Below, one piece after another: positions 53,086 through 62,146 of a stretch of 64,000 nt of DNA (the first letter of the stretch is position 1; each line of letters starts with the position of its first letter). Made by a program: the position numbers and the translations under genes. Source of the DNA: Sphingomonadales bacterium. Lineage in GTDB: Bacteria > Pseudomonadota > Alphaproteobacteria > Sphingomonadales > Sphingomonadaceae. The notes under the pieces are model-generated. The model was not told the DNA's origin and did no database searches. It saw only the letters and a program-made list of their open reading frames with translations. The DNA lies in assembly GCA_016720115.1 (NCBI GenBank), contig JADJXT010000002.1:1003501-1067500 (forward strand), in the 5' to 3' direction.

Positions 53086-54855
53086 ATGAAGTATATCAAG
53101 CACGCCCTAAGGCAGATGCAGTCCTGCGGCAACTGCCTGGGGCGACTTCTGCTGCCGCTGATGGCCATGCTGTTGCCGGTTCAAGCCCGCGCGCAGGATA
53201 TTTTCACGGGCATGATCGTCACCGATGGCCAGAACCTGATGCTTGAACGCTGCCATGCTGGAAAGACCCGCTATCGGCTGATGGCAGCGGCAGATGCAGG
53301 CGACCCATTGGCGCAGTTGCGCGGCAAGGGCGATCTGCTTCAGGCGCAGTTGATCGCACGTTACCGCGCCGATGGCGATACCCATATTCTGGAGGTCATG
53401 TCGGTCGAGAGCGTCCTGTCCGGCAAAAGCTGTCACCTGCTTGATGCGATTGAAGCAGCTTTTCCAGCCCGTGAGCCCGCGCAGGACATGATAGCGCTCT
53501 TGCAGCAAGCAACAGAGGCCAAGGGCAGCGGAGATCATGTCGCAGCGCTCGATGCCTACAACAGGGCGGCTGCCGCGGCTACGCAAGACCCCGCCCAACA
53601 GGACGGGTGGGGCCTCCTGCTGCAAGCCGATCTGCAGCGCGAGATTGCCCGTACCATGCTTGTCGCAGGTGCAGGGGATGCCTGTCCGGCGCTGGATCAG
53701 GGGAAGGCTTATGTGGAGAAGGCGCGCACGACTTTGTCGGCGAACAGCGATGCTGTCGCGGGCGAAGCGGTGGATGGTATTGAACGCCAGATCGCTGCCG
53801 AACGCCAGCGGCTCCGCTGCCGTCGGGCCGGGCCACCGGCCGAGATCGGCAAAGCCGATGCAGCGCTGGCGGGGCATTATTATCTGTCGGGTGTGATGGA
53901 GACCGGTTCCGAACTGCGCCTGAAGGCCGATGGCCGGTTCGACTGGTACATCAGCTATGGGTCGGTCGACCAGGGTGCCCAGGGACGCTGGGGCCGCGAC
54001 GGGCAGACCGTGACACTGGTGGCCGATGCCCCTTCACCTGATACGCCGCTGGCGCGCGCCGACCAGGCCTTTCCATGGGACAAGGATGTCGAGCGGCACC
54101 TGCGCGATGTCGAATGGTCACGTCAGGCGGAGGCGATCGCGCGGCGCTGCCCGTGGGGTGCAGGCGTAACGACGGCACCTTCTATATATCTGCCCGAAGA
54201 GCACCCGCCCGCTGGCACCGTCGAACGGGCCAAGGCAGCCGGGACGAAGCAGGCCGCCGAAAGCACGCGCGATGCAGCGGCCCGCGCCATGACCAAGGCG
54301 GTGGCTGAGGGGGCAAGCGCGGAGGATCGCGATGCCGCCGATACGGCAATGAACGCCTGGTACAGCGCCAGCCATGCAATGGAGCAGGCGCACCGCGATG
54401 CAGGCCTGCCCATTCCGGACATCGGAACGCCCGCCCTGCCGCCGGAATGTCGGCAGCCGCTACGCGATGATGATCCCGGGCTTCCGCCTGAACAGTGGCG
54501 TCGCGGCGTGGCGGCACTGGTAGGCGATCCGGCGCGCGAGCTGCGCCTGTCGCGCATTGGCGTTACATTCCTGTTCGGCGACGGCCATCGCGATACCGCG
54601 CAAACCAATCGGGGCGGCTGGGCTTTCGCGCCCACGCGAAAAGGCGCGGCGGTGGAGCGGCTGGTTATCGCCGTGCCGCAATCGGGCCTGCCCCCTGCGA
54701 CCCTCACTATCGCACCACTGGCCGAAGGAGTGCAGACGGTGATCGTCGATACGCAGCAACTTGTCCGCGCGCCGTTCGAGACGATGCGCCTGACAGTCGA
54801 GGGCCGCGACCTGATCCCCGATGATATGCCGCGCGGACGTTATTCCCGAAACTGA
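53086..54855 (+). CDS. Exported protein of unknown function with a lipocalin-like middle part
   Basis: 589 aa from ATG 53086. The signal peptide LGRLLLPLMAMLLPVQARAQ is clear. The N-terminal third is helical (TPR-like: DHVAALDAYNRAAAA), the middle has ADAALAGHYYLSGVMETGSELRL and DGRFDWYISYG, a pattern of small beta-barrel proteins, and the C-terminal third is beta-rich with a polar segment. I recognise no named family. It follows the SLC13 gene by 29 bp, so co-transcription is possible. Confidence 0.7.
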   Translation: MKYIKHALRQMQSCGNCLGRLLLPLMAMLLPVQARAQDIFTGMIVTDGQNLMLERCHAGKTRYRLMAAADAGDPLAQLRGKGDLLQAQLIARYRADGDTHILEVMSVESVLSGKSCHLLDAIEAAFPAREPAQDMIALLQQATEAKGSGDHVAALDAYNRAAAAATQDPAQQDGWGLLLQADLQREIARTMLVAGAGDACPALDQGKAYVEKARTTLSANSDAVAGEAVDGIERQIAAERQRLRCRRAGPPAEIGKADAALAGHYYLSGVMETGSELRLKADGRFDWYISYGSVDQGAQGRWGRDGQTVTLVADAPSPDTPLARADQAFPWDKDVERHLRDVEWSRQAEAIARRCPWGAGVTTAPSIYLPEEHPPAGTVERAKAAGTKQAAESTRDAAARAMTKAVAEGASAEDRDAADTAMNAWYSASHAMEQAHRDAGLPIPDIGTPALPPECRQPLRDDDPGLPPEQWRRGVAALVGDPARELRLSRIGVTFLFGDGHRDTAQTNRGGWAFAPTRKGAAVERLVIAVPQSGLPPATLTIAPLAEGVQTVIVDTQQLVRAPFETMRLTVEGRDLIPDDMPRGRYSRN

Positions 54856-55114
54856 GGCGGACGCCAGCCCGCAGTAGCGGCGCATTCCGCTTCCGGTCGC
54901 TTGCCTGCACGCGCCCGCGAGTAGAGCGTTGTGGTGAACATGACCGCGGCGGGCTTGCGCGGGTTCCACGAGCGAACCTCGTAGCTCTATCCACTCCCTC
55001 TGCCCGTGCCCGCAATGGCTCGACGGCGCCCAATGTTTCCAACCGGATTTGTGCAGGAAGCGTCGCGATGCGTAGATGCTCAACAATTGGAAAGTATTTT
55101 GCCCTAGCATCCAT

Positions 55115-55693
55115 ATGATGGAGCCCTCGCGACCCCGTCGAATAGCTGTGCCTGCAAGCTTTGTTGCCAAGCTGATGCTGCCTTTTGTCGTGCCGATAGT
55201 GATCACCATGGCCGTGGCGCTGCTAATCGGTGAACGCTGGCCGCGCACCATTGCACCTGGCTCAGGCCTCAAATTTGCGGGCTTTTGTGCCACCGTCCTG
55301 TGCTGCGTGCTTGTCTGGCGGTTTGCCATTGGCGACATCGCGGACAGGCGCACGCACAAATTTGCCGCACTGCTGTGCGTTGCTACCGGCCTGTTGGGCT
55401 GGCCGGTCTGGTCCATGGGCATGCTTCCCAGCGTCAATGGCTATAGGCTGGACAAGGAGCAGGTTCTTACGATGACGCTGGAGCGAACCGAAATCACCCG
55501 GCAGAGCAAGAGCGCCATTCGCAATCATTGGGCCTGGCTTCGCACCGATGATCCGGCGGCATCGGCTGTTTCGGGGCGCTATTATATTCCTGAGCATGTT
55601 CATGCAGACTGGACCCGCAGAGGCACCGGACCCGTCCGGATCAAGATAGCGCGCGGACTGCTCGGCGCGCAGGTGGTGACTGGCTATGAATGA
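55115..55693 (+). CDS. Small membrane protein of unknown function
   Basis: About 192 aa. Three hydrophobic helices occur in the N-terminal half (LMLPFVVPIVITMAVALLIG, FAGFCATVLCCVLVW, FAALLCVATGLLGW), then a soluble domain with YRLDKEQVLTM and WTRRGTGPVRIKIARGLLG. ATG 55115 or 55118 is assumed; the ribosome binding site is weak. The region 54856-55114 before it shows no convincing gene. It precedes the kinase gene by 124 bp. Confidence 0.6.
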   Translation: MMEPSRPRRIAVPASFVAKLMLPFVVPIVITMAVALLIGERWPRTIAPGSGLKFAGFCATVLCCVLVWRFAIGDIADRRTHKFAALLCVATGLLGWPVWSMGMLPSVNGYRLDKEQVLTMTLERTEITRQSKSAIRNHWAWLRTDDPAASAVSGRYYIPEHVHADWTRRGTGPVRIKIARGLLGAQVVTGYE

Positions 55694-55817
55694 AGGGTAG
55701 CAGATTATTTGGTCGCAAATTTTTGGAGTTTTGCGCATAAACATTTGCATCAGTTGAAATATTCTCATTAATCGAGCAGAGTTTATTTCAATCTGCCATC
55801 GGCAATAAGGGGGAAGA

Positions 55818-58139
55818 ATGCTGGCGGAGGACTGGACGCGGATATCGGCCTTGATCGACGCAGCACTGGAGCGACCGGAAGGGGAGCGGGACGACTTTCT
55901 GATAGAACAGGCAGGGGACGACGCGACCCTGCTGGCGAGCGCGCGCGATGTTCTGGCCCGGATGGGTGCCGGAGACTTTCTGGAACCAAATTCGGCAACC
56001 GCATTCCCGGCGCCCGAAACTATCCCGCCCGGCCAGCGCATGGGCGCGTGGCTTGTCGAAGGGGTGATCGCGCAGGGCGGCATGGGCGCGGTCCATGCGG
56101 TGAGCCGCAGCGAGGGCGGGTTCGAGCAGCGCGGCGCGCTCAAGATCATGCACGCGAACAAATCGGTCGACCGCTCGCGCTTCGAGGCTGAGCGGCAACT
56201 GCTCGCCGATCTCGGGCATCCCGGAATCGCGCGCATCCTCGATGGCGGGATCGGCGCGGACGGGCGGCTGTGGATGGTGATGGAACGGGTCGATGGCGGG
56301 CCGATCGACCAATGGTGTGAGGAAAAAGGGCTTCCGCTCGACGATCGTATCGCGCTGGCGATCGATGTCTGCGAAGCCGTTTCGCAGGCGCACCGGATGC
56401 TGGTGCTCCATCGCGACATCAAGCCCGGCAATGTGCTGGTCGATGCCAGCGGCCGGGTCCGCGTCATCGATTTCGGTATCGCCAAACAACTGGACATTTC
56501 GGACCGTACCGAGGGGGTACTGCCGATCTCGGCTCCCTATGCCGCACCCGAACTGCTGACAGGCGAACCCGCCGGTCCACCTTGCGACGTTTATGGGGTC
56601 GGCGCGCTGCTCTATGAACTGGCAACAGGCAAGCCCCCCATCGATCTTGACGGCGTGCCCGTCGCGCTCGGCATCGGCCGCGTGCTCGAACGCGAACCCA
56701 AGCGCCTCACCGCATTGCAGGCGGAGGCGCCTCAATTGAGCGATGCGCCGTCGCAACTCGTTTCCGACCTCGACGCCGTGCTCGCCAAGGCGCTGCGCAA
56801 GGAAGCGGACGCGCGCTATCCCTCACTCGACGCGCTGGCCGAGGAACTGCGCCGGGTGCGCGACGGGCGCGCGGTGGAGGCACGTTCGGGCGAACACGGC
56901 TACCGCCTTCGCCGGGCGATGTGGCGCGCGCGCTGGCCGATCGCGGCGACGGCGGCGATAGTGCTCGCGCTCACCGGCGGGCTCGCCGCGACGCTGGTTC
57001 AAAAACGCGAAGCCATTGCGGCACGCGACGCAGCCCTCGCTGAGGAAGCCCGAAGCGAGGCTGTGCGCCAATCGCTCTATCTGCTGCTCGCCGAAAGCGT
57101 CGAGATGTCGGGCGCCGATGCCGGATCGCGCGACGTGCTCGATCGCGCCACAAGCCGCATCATCGCACAATATGCCAGCGAGCCGGGCGGCGCGGCACCG
57201 GTGCTGCACGCGCTGGGCGAACTGCATTTCTACCTGGGCGACTATGCCGCCGCCAAAGCCGCGCTCCTGCCCGTGGTGACGGCGAAGGCGGGGTCAGTCC
57301 CGCCCGATACGCTGGCGGTTGCGCGCTATGATCTGGCGCAGACCCTGGTTCGCATGGGCGACATAGAAGCGGCACAACCGCTGCTCGCCGCCGCGCAGGC
57401 GCATTGGCGCGCGAACCCGGACAAATGGCGCGCGCGCCTGATCGACAGCCGTCTGGTCGAGGCGCAGGTGCTTCGTGCCAACGACCCCAAGGCGGCGACG
57501 GCCCTGCTTCAGACCGCCCTTTCCGAACATCTTGCACTGCACGGGCGCGACAACCGCCAGGCAGGGATATTCTACAATAATATCGGCGTAGCGCTTCAGG
57601 GGCTGGGCGATCTCGACGGCGCGGCAAAGGCGCTCGAAACCGCGCGGGGTATCTGGCAGCAGACTGGGCTGATCGAGACACCGGACGCGCTCAATACCGC
57701 CAATAATCTGGCCGCGATCGAAACGCTTTTGGGGCGGCCGCAACGCGCCGAGCCGCTGTTCAGGGAAGCGGTGGCGATCCGCCGCAAGTTGTTCGGTGCG
57801 TCGGGCGCCACCGCCGCGCTGATCGCCAATTATGGGAAGGTGCTGCTGCTCAACGGAAAGCCGGACGCCGCACAGGCCGCGCTCGCTGAGGCGGCTCCGA
57901 TGGCGGAGAAATTCGCGGGCGCCGGGTCCATGCACCATGTCGCTGCGCTTGCGGGCCTTTCCGAAGCGCAGATCGCGACCGGCAAGGGCGATGCGCTGGC
58001 GACGGCGCGGCTGGCGGTCACGCAGGCGGAAGCCGGAAAGGCTCCCCCGCCGGGCGTTGCGATGGCGCTGGTGGCGCTGGCGCGCGCAAGGCGCGACTGG
58101 CGAAAGAACTGCTGCGAACGCGACTCTGGCGCGGTTTGA
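55818..58139 (+). CDS. Membrane-anchored Ser/Thr protein kinase with periplasmic TPR repeats (3' frameshift)
   Basis: 773 aa as read. Hanks motifs are intact: glycine loop GVIAQGGMGAV (83-93), Lys109 in ALKIM, HRDIKPGN (198-205), DFG (218-220) and the APE-like APYAAPEL. A transmembrane helix follows at about 374-394. Helical TPR repeats fill the C-terminal half (e.g. NIGVALQGLGDLDGAAKALE). Near 58085 the frame is lost; the next frame restores a natural tail ending QVRERYLK at 58221, consistent with loss of a GC dinucleotide in a GCGCGCGC tract. It probably phosphorylates the neighbouring sigma factor. Confidence 0.9.
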   Translation: MLAEDWTRISALIDAALERPEGERDDFLIEQAGDDATLLASARDVLARMGAGDFLEPNSATAFPAPETIPPGQRMGAWLVEGVIAQGGMGAVHAVSRSEGGFEQRGALKIMHANKSVDRSRFEAERQLLADLGHPGIARILDGGIGADGRLWMVMERVDGGPIDQWCEEKGLPLDDRIALAIDVCEAVSQAHRMLVLHRDIKPGNVLVDASGRVRVIDFGIAKQLDISDRTEGVLPISAPYAAPELLTGEPAGPPCDVYGVGALLYELATGKPPIDLDGVPVALGIGRVLEREPKRLTALQAEAPQLSDAPSQLVSDLDAVLAKALRKEADARYPSLDALAEELRRVRDGRAVEARSGEHGYRLRRAMWRARWPIAATAAIVLALTGGLAATLVQKREAIAARDAALAEEARSEAVRQSLYLLLAESVEMSGADAGSRDVLDRATSRIIAQYASEPGGAAPVLHALGELHFYLGDYAAAKAALLPVVTAKAGSVPPDTLAVARYDLAQTLVRMGDIEAAQPLLAAAQAHWRANPDKWRARLIDSRLVEAQVLRANDPKAATALLQTALSEHLALHGRDNRQAGIFYNNIGVALQGLGDLDGAAKALETARGIWQQTGLIETPDALNTANNLAAIETLLGRPQRAEPLFREAVAIRRKLFGASGATAALIANYGKVLLLNGKPDAAQAALAEAAPMAEKFAGAGSMHHVAALAGLSEAQIATGKGDALATARLAVTQAEAGKAPPPGVAMALVALARARRDWRKNCCERDSGAV

Positions 58140-58213
58140 CGCGATGCTCCCGGCGCTCGGCACGGCGGGGGCGCGGCTGGCGCAGGGCGCCGCGCAGGTG
58201 CGCGAACGCTATC

Positions 58214-58717
58214 TCAAATAGAGTCGGGTTCGGCCTGTTCCAGCGCAATCAGCAACAGCGCCTTGGCCTTGGCCCAGTCGCGGCGCACAGTGCGCTCAGT
58301 CAGGCCGACCAATTCGCCTGTTTCAGCTTCCGAATAGCCGCCGAAGAAGCGATATTCGACGATCTCCGCAAGGCGCGGCGCGAACCCCGCCAGCCGGTCG
58401 AGCGCTGCGTTGAGCGCCAGCAGCCGCTCGTCGCTTTCCCAATAAATGCCAGGCAGATCATCCTCGAATGTCGCCAGCGCCTCGCCCCCGCCGCGCTTGG
58501 CCGCCAGCCGGGCCTGTGCGTGGTTTATCAGGATTTGCCGCATCGCCCGTGCTGCGGTGCGCAGGAAATGCTGTTCGTCGACGAAGCCATGCGCGCGCCT
58601 CAGCTTCAGAAAGCATTCGTTGACCAGCGCCGTCGAACGCATCGTTTCGCTCGCGGCATAGCGCCAGTGCAGGTCGCGCGCTATCCGCTTGAGGTCGGGA
58701 TAAAGGGCTTCAACCAA
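58214..58717 (-). CDS. ECF-like sigma factor (TIGR02999/ECF43-like)
   Basis: 167 aa from a TTG at 58717 (an in-frame stop lies upstream). Region 2 has LYPDLKRIARDLHWRY and STALVNECFLKLRR, where most ECFs have an acidic DAED-type patch; here Ser28-Thr29 and Ala take its place. Region 4 is ALDRLAGFAPRLAEIVEYRFFGGYSEAETGELVG (residues about 105-140, broken here as LAEIVEYRFFGGYSE) and LTERTVRRDWAKAK. Kinase-linked ECFs of this type are activated by phosphorylation. It is convergent with the kinase gene, and their ends overlap. Confidence 0.85.
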   Translation of the reverse strand: MVEALYPDLKRIARDLHWRYAASETMRSTALVNECFLKLRRAHGFVDEQHFLRTAARAMRQILINHAQARLAAKRGGGEALATFEDDLPGIYWESDERLLALNAALDRLAGFAPRLAEIVEYRFFGGYSEAETGELVGLTERTVRRDWAKAKALLLIALEQAEPDSI

Positions 58718-58789
58718 GGCTTTGGGGAATCGGCAAACATCATCCGATTATACAGACGCCGGTCGCCATTCCCACTGCCGAACTTTCGA

Positions 58790-59769
58790 TCATGCCGCGA
58801 TCGTCTGGCTGATCGCGGTTCCCATCATCGTGGTCAGCCAGCGCCGATCCGCGCTTGCTTCCACGCTCTCGATCCCCTCTTGAAGCGACCGGGTTCCGGC
58901 AATCGCCGGAGCCATGGCATCGATCTGCTCGACGATCTGGGCAAAGCCCTGACCAAAGCGGGGCGCGGTCTGGATCAGCCCATCGCCGATCCGCAGCAGC
59001 GGGGGACCGTCCGCACGGCGCGTCACGCGGATCCGGCGGGCGAATGGCGCGCGGTGGCGCAGCGGGCCCGGCACGAGATGGAGGTCGCCCATCCGCAGCG
59101 CCCAGCGATGCCCTACCGCCACCATCATCCGATCCAGCAGCCTGGCAGGATCAAGAAGCGGCGCCGGTGCGTCCATCGCACGGGCGGTCAGGAATGCAGG
59201 TGCCGCTTTCGTCGCGGGTCAGCAGCAGCGCCAGCGCCTCGTCCCCTGACAGCGATCGACCACGGAGCGCCGCTGCTCTCCGCTCGTCCCCGCCAGCTCC
59301 AGCATTCGTCGATCACATCGCTTTCATCGATTGCCACATCAAGGGTCGGCGTCCGCGAGGCGAGTACGCCGCTGCCGCTCGCGTCGACCAGCAAGTCGAA
59401 ACGCCAGGCCTCGGCGGCGAGGTTTGTCCGGGGCGTGGTCTCCGTCACGCCGACATTCGCTGCGCGCCAGCCCAGGGCTGCGACCAATGCGGCCGGATCA
59501 ACCATCGGCGCGGATAAGGCGCGCGCCGGTGACGCACTGTCAATCCACAGATGGTCGGCGACCCGCCAGCCGGTCAGTTTGCTCCCTGCCAGCCGTTCGA
59601 TCGCCGTCAGCACGGATGGCGCTATCTGGTGGACGTGGCGGTGATGCGGTCGCGCGCCCGGTCGCCCGGCCGCAATTTGTACGGACCAGCCCGCCCGCCG
59701 CAGCGTGATCGCCGCCAGCAGGCCCGCCGGTCCGTCGCCAATCACCAGCGCGCGCGGCATCTCTCTCAA
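58790..59769 (-). pseudogene. FAD-dependent oxidoreductase gene, two frameshifts
   Basis: The N-terminal frame (59769 to about 59240) has the dinucleotide-binding motif RALVIGDGPAGLLAAITLRR and ends with a false tail. The family-like sequence SGDEALALLLTRDESG continues in a second frame near 59215-59265, and the C-terminal part (APAFLTARAMDAPAPLLDPA to ISQTIAA) lies in a third frame. Joined, they make a flavoprotein of about 325 aa, like the tryptophan-halogenase/geranylgeranyl-reductase class in overall layout. Its start overlaps the stop of the preceding secreted-protein gene. Confidence 0.7.
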
Positions 59770-60299
59770 CCGCGAGACGTCGGCACGCCAAGTCCGCGCG
59801 CCGCCACCGCACGATCCTCCGCCAGCACGAAAAACACCAGCCCGTTGCGAGCGTCGCCCTGACCCAGCGTGTCCTTGGCCACTCGCGCCAGCACATCATC
59901 GACCGCGAGTTCGCCGCCGCCCGGATGAAACATGTCGCCGGGGAAAAACATGTCACCCGGGAAGAACATGTCTCCGGGAAAGAACATATCGCCCGGAAAG
60001 GCGAGCGCGCCGCCCGCAAGCTCAAACCCGTCGGACGCGAAGACTTCGCGGATGACGCCATCTTCCAATCGTCCGGCGAGGAATTGCGCGCGCACCGGCC
60101 CGGAAAGCCGCGCGCGCAGCCGGACCGATTTCAGCAGCGCCGCGCGCAGGCGATCGCCCGACAGACCCTTGAGCCGCGACGCGCCCGCAACCTCGATATC
60201 GATCGTGCCGCCGCCCCTGGCGAAAGCCACGCTGGTCATGCTGGCACCTGCAACAAGCACTCCCGTGCCAACGATGAAATTCCTTCGTGTGACAGTCAT
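59766..60299 (-). CDS. Tat-type exported protein with FPGDMF tandem repeats
   Basis: 177 aa from ATG 60299 with AAGGAGG upstream. The N-terminus MTVTRRNFIVGTGVLVAGA is a twin-arginine signal. The middle contains four copies of FPGDMF (about residues 101-124), followed by HPGGGELAVDDVL and a C-terminal GLVFFVLAEDRA. The family is unknown to me. The repeats probably form a surface loop or ligand site. It is coupled to the flavoprotein gene, which starts inside its stop. Confidence 0.7.
   Translation of the reverse strand: MTVTRRNFIVGTGVLVAGASMTSVAFARGGGTIDIEVAGASRLKGLSGDRLRAALLKSVRLRARLSGPVRAQFLAGRLEDGVIREVFASDGFELAGGALAFPGDMFFPGDMFFPGDMFFPGDMFHPGGGELAVDDVLARVAKDTLGQGDARNGLVFFVLAEDRAVAARGLGVPTSRG
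59928..59999. repeat. 18-bp tandem repeat, four units
   Basis: Units of 18 bp with the core AACATGTC.CCCGGGAA begin at about 59928, 59946, 59964 and 59982 and encode FPGDMF on the minus strand. The units are slightly diverged, so the copy number is probably not recent. Confidence 0.85.
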
Positions 60300-60327
60300 G
60301 TCCATATCCTCCTTGGGTTGTCGCGAT

Positions 60328-60765
60328 CTATTTCGGCATTTGCGCCAGACATTCACGGATCGTCGGCAACGCTTCTTCCAATTTCTCACGCGAAATGAAT
60401 ACGCGCGTGGCGCCGCTCACCAATTCTGCCCGCTGTTCCTCGCTGATCCCGGCGGCATCATCGCGCCGCGAAACCTCGCCCGCCCACCAGGCGGTCACTT
60501 TCAGGTTGATCTGCGCCAGTTCCAGCGGCACTTCTCCGGCGGGAAGCGCCCGCGATGCTGCCCAGGCCGCCGACAGCACACCCTGGCAGCGATAGGCGAA
60601 CTTGACCTCCTCAAAAGTCACGGGAACAGCGGATGGCGCCGCTGCTCCCGTATCGCCCGCAACATCGGCATCCCTCTGGGCGGGCGCCGCCGGCTCGCCG
60701 GAACAGCCCGCCAGCAATGCGGCAGCGAAAGCCAGCACCGAAACGCACGTGGATTGTCTGCTCAT
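60328..60765 (-). CDS. Small lipoprotein with two conserved cysteines
   Basis: 145 aa from ATG 60765 with GAGGAGAGGAAAT upstream. The signal peptide SVLAFAAALLAGCSG carries a lipobox with Cys at about residue 22. The mature protein is helical with Cys in FAYRCQGVLSAAW and IRECLAQMPK, likely a disulphide. It resembles the next protein in plan (Cys near the start and the end of the domain). Function is unknown. Confidence 0.65.
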   Translation of the reverse strand: MSRQSTCVSVLAFAAALLAGCSGEPAAPAQRDADVAGDTGAAAPSAVPVTFEEVKFAYRCQGVLSAAWAASRALPAGEVPLELAQINLKVTAWWAGEVSRRDDAAGISEEQRAELVSGATRVFISREKLEEALPTIRECLAQMPK

Positions 60766-60779
60766 ATTTCCTCTCCTCA

Positions 60780-61214
60780 TCAGTCCGGCCAGCTCAGTTC
60801 GGGGTCGGGCCCCAGCACGGGCGCGGTGTCGATACATTTCTGGACGGCGGCGGCGTGATCGGGTTTCACATCGAGCGAATAGACGGTCGCTGCACGCTGC
60901 GCCGCACGCTGCCGCGCCTCATAATCGCGCAGCGTCATTCCGGCGCCATGCGCTGTGGTCGCGGCGAGATTGCTCCAGGCGCGGTAGACCTGCTGAGCAG
61001 GATTGGGCAGATTGCCGCCTCCGTCCTTGACCGTCTGATGCATGAAATAGGCGCGGTTGGTGAGGCCCCAGCAGGTCAGCGCGCGTGCAAGCGCTTCATC
61101 ACCCTGCCCCTGCACCGTTGTGACTGCCGATGTTTCGGTTGATGTCCCGGCGTCATTTCCACACGCCGCCAGAAGCGCCAGCATACACGCCATGGCTGCC
61201 ATTCGCATCGTCAT
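60780..61214 (-). CDS. Small lipoprotein, paralogue-like to its downstream neighbour
   Basis: 144 aa. The lipobox LALLAACGN follows a short signal. The mature part is helical with ALTCWGLTNRAYF and VQKCIDTAP, the same pair of Cys as the gene at 60328. Its ATG overlaps the stop of the upstream lipoprotein gene (61211-61214). Gene duplication followed by divergence is a reasonable reading. Function is unknown. Confidence 0.65.
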   Translation of the reverse strand: MTMRMAAMACMLALLAACGNDAGTSTETSAVTTVQGQGDEALARALTCWGLTNRAYFMHQTVKDGGGNLPNPAQQVYRAWSNLAATTAHGAGMTLRDYEARQRAAQRAATVYSLDVKPDHAAAVQKCIDTAPVLGPDPELSWPD

Positions 61215-61696
61215 TCTCCCGCTTGTCCGCCGACATAGACGACGGTCACGATCGATCCGCCCTCCTCGTCGGGCGCCGCCGTCACTTGAAGGCCGCGCTC
61301 GGTGTCACCGCCCGACTCTCCGGTTTCGGTCATCATTATGATCCGCGCCGCGCCGGTCACAGTTTCCATCCCGGTCTTGAGCCCGGCGGCCTCGCCCTTC
61401 TGCTTGTAGAAAGCGATCACAGCGGCACTGTCTGCCCTAGGCGCGGCCAGCACCATCATGCCCTTGTCCTGCTCCTGCGGATTGAGCGTCGTGGTTGTGA
61501 CGCTCGCGCCCGGATAGACCGGCGCGAATGGCGGCAGGTTGGATGGCGGCGCGACCGCGCCCATACCCGTGCCCGACACTTCGATCGCCGATCCCGGCGC
61601 ATCACCGTTCTCGGAAGGTTCACTCCCTCCACAGCCCGTTAGCAGCAGCGCCGCCAGAAATCCCGCACTTGTCCATCTCATGATCTTGTCCTTCAT
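61211..61696 (-). CDS. Lipoprotein with a sphingomonad-specific small domain
   Basis: 161 aa. The lipobox AALLLTGCGGS gives lipidation at about residue 22. The mature domain has PFAPVYPGASVTTTTLN, VIAFYKQKGEAAGL and SIVTVVYVGG, resembling small envelope proteins whose core is PxYPGA...V..FY. Its start overlaps the stop of the upstream gene by four bases. Function is unknown. Confidence 0.65.
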   Translation of the reverse strand: MKDKIMRWTSAGFLAALLLTGCGGSEPSENGDAPGSAIEVSGTGMGAVAPPSNLPPFAPVYPGASVTTTTLNPQEQDKGMMVLAAPRADSAAVIAFYKQKGEAAGLKTGMETVTGAARIIMMTETGESGGDTERGLQVTAAPDEEGGSIVTVVYVGGQAGE

Positions 61697-62145
61697 TCCG
61701 GAACCCGTTCCAGCCGCACCCGGCGGCGATAATCCGCGACCTCATAGCTGCCTGTCATCTCCCGCCCGCTGCGCCGAAAGCGGAGCCGGTGCTCGATGCC
61801 GTCCGCCGTCGGCATGAAAATCACGGTCATCCGGCGCGCATCGGCCCGAACCGCCAGTTCGCCGCCCTGACCGATCAGTTCGCAGTCGGCGGTGCCCGTG
61901 ATCTTCATTCCGGCGGTGAGATCGCAAAAGGGCTGGAACAGTGCATAGCTGCCTGTCCCTTCACGCTCGCCTGGGCTGTGCTGGATGTCGATCCGCATCG
62001 TCGCCTGCTGGCTCTTGTCATCGGCAGCGATCACCCGCCAGTTGCCGTGATAGACACTAAGCGGCAGAGCCCGCGCATCGCGATCCGGGCCAGCGCCCGG
62101 ATCGAGCTGCACACCCATTAGCAGGACAAGAAGCGCCGACAGCAT
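61693..62145 (-). CDS. Small exported protein of unknown function
   Basis: 150 aa from ATG 62145. The N-terminus LSALLVLLMGVQ is a short signal peptide. The mature part is beta-rich (YHGNWRVIAADDKS, TGSYALFQPFCDL, SGREMTGSYEVADY), like a small lipocalin or META-type domain, with two Cys (PFCDL, ADCEL) as a possible disulphide. One base separates it from the upstream gene. No family is recognised. Confidence 0.65.
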   Translation of the reverse strand: MLSALLVLLMGVQLDPGAGPDRDARALPLSVYHGNWRVIAADDKSQQATMRIDIQHSPGEREGTGSYALFQPFCDLTAGMKITGTADCELIGQGGELAVRADARRMTVIFMPTADGIEHRLRFRRSGREMTGSYEVADYRRRVRLERVPE

Positions 62146-62146
62146 G

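Noticed and set aside
54707..55114. 135-aa minus-strand frame
   Set aside because: Arg/Ser-rich, overlaps the end of the exported protein gene, no start signal; likely non-coding.
59928..59999. CRISPR-like short repeats
   Set aside because: The 18-bp units are directly adjacent with no spacers and are in frame within a coding gene.
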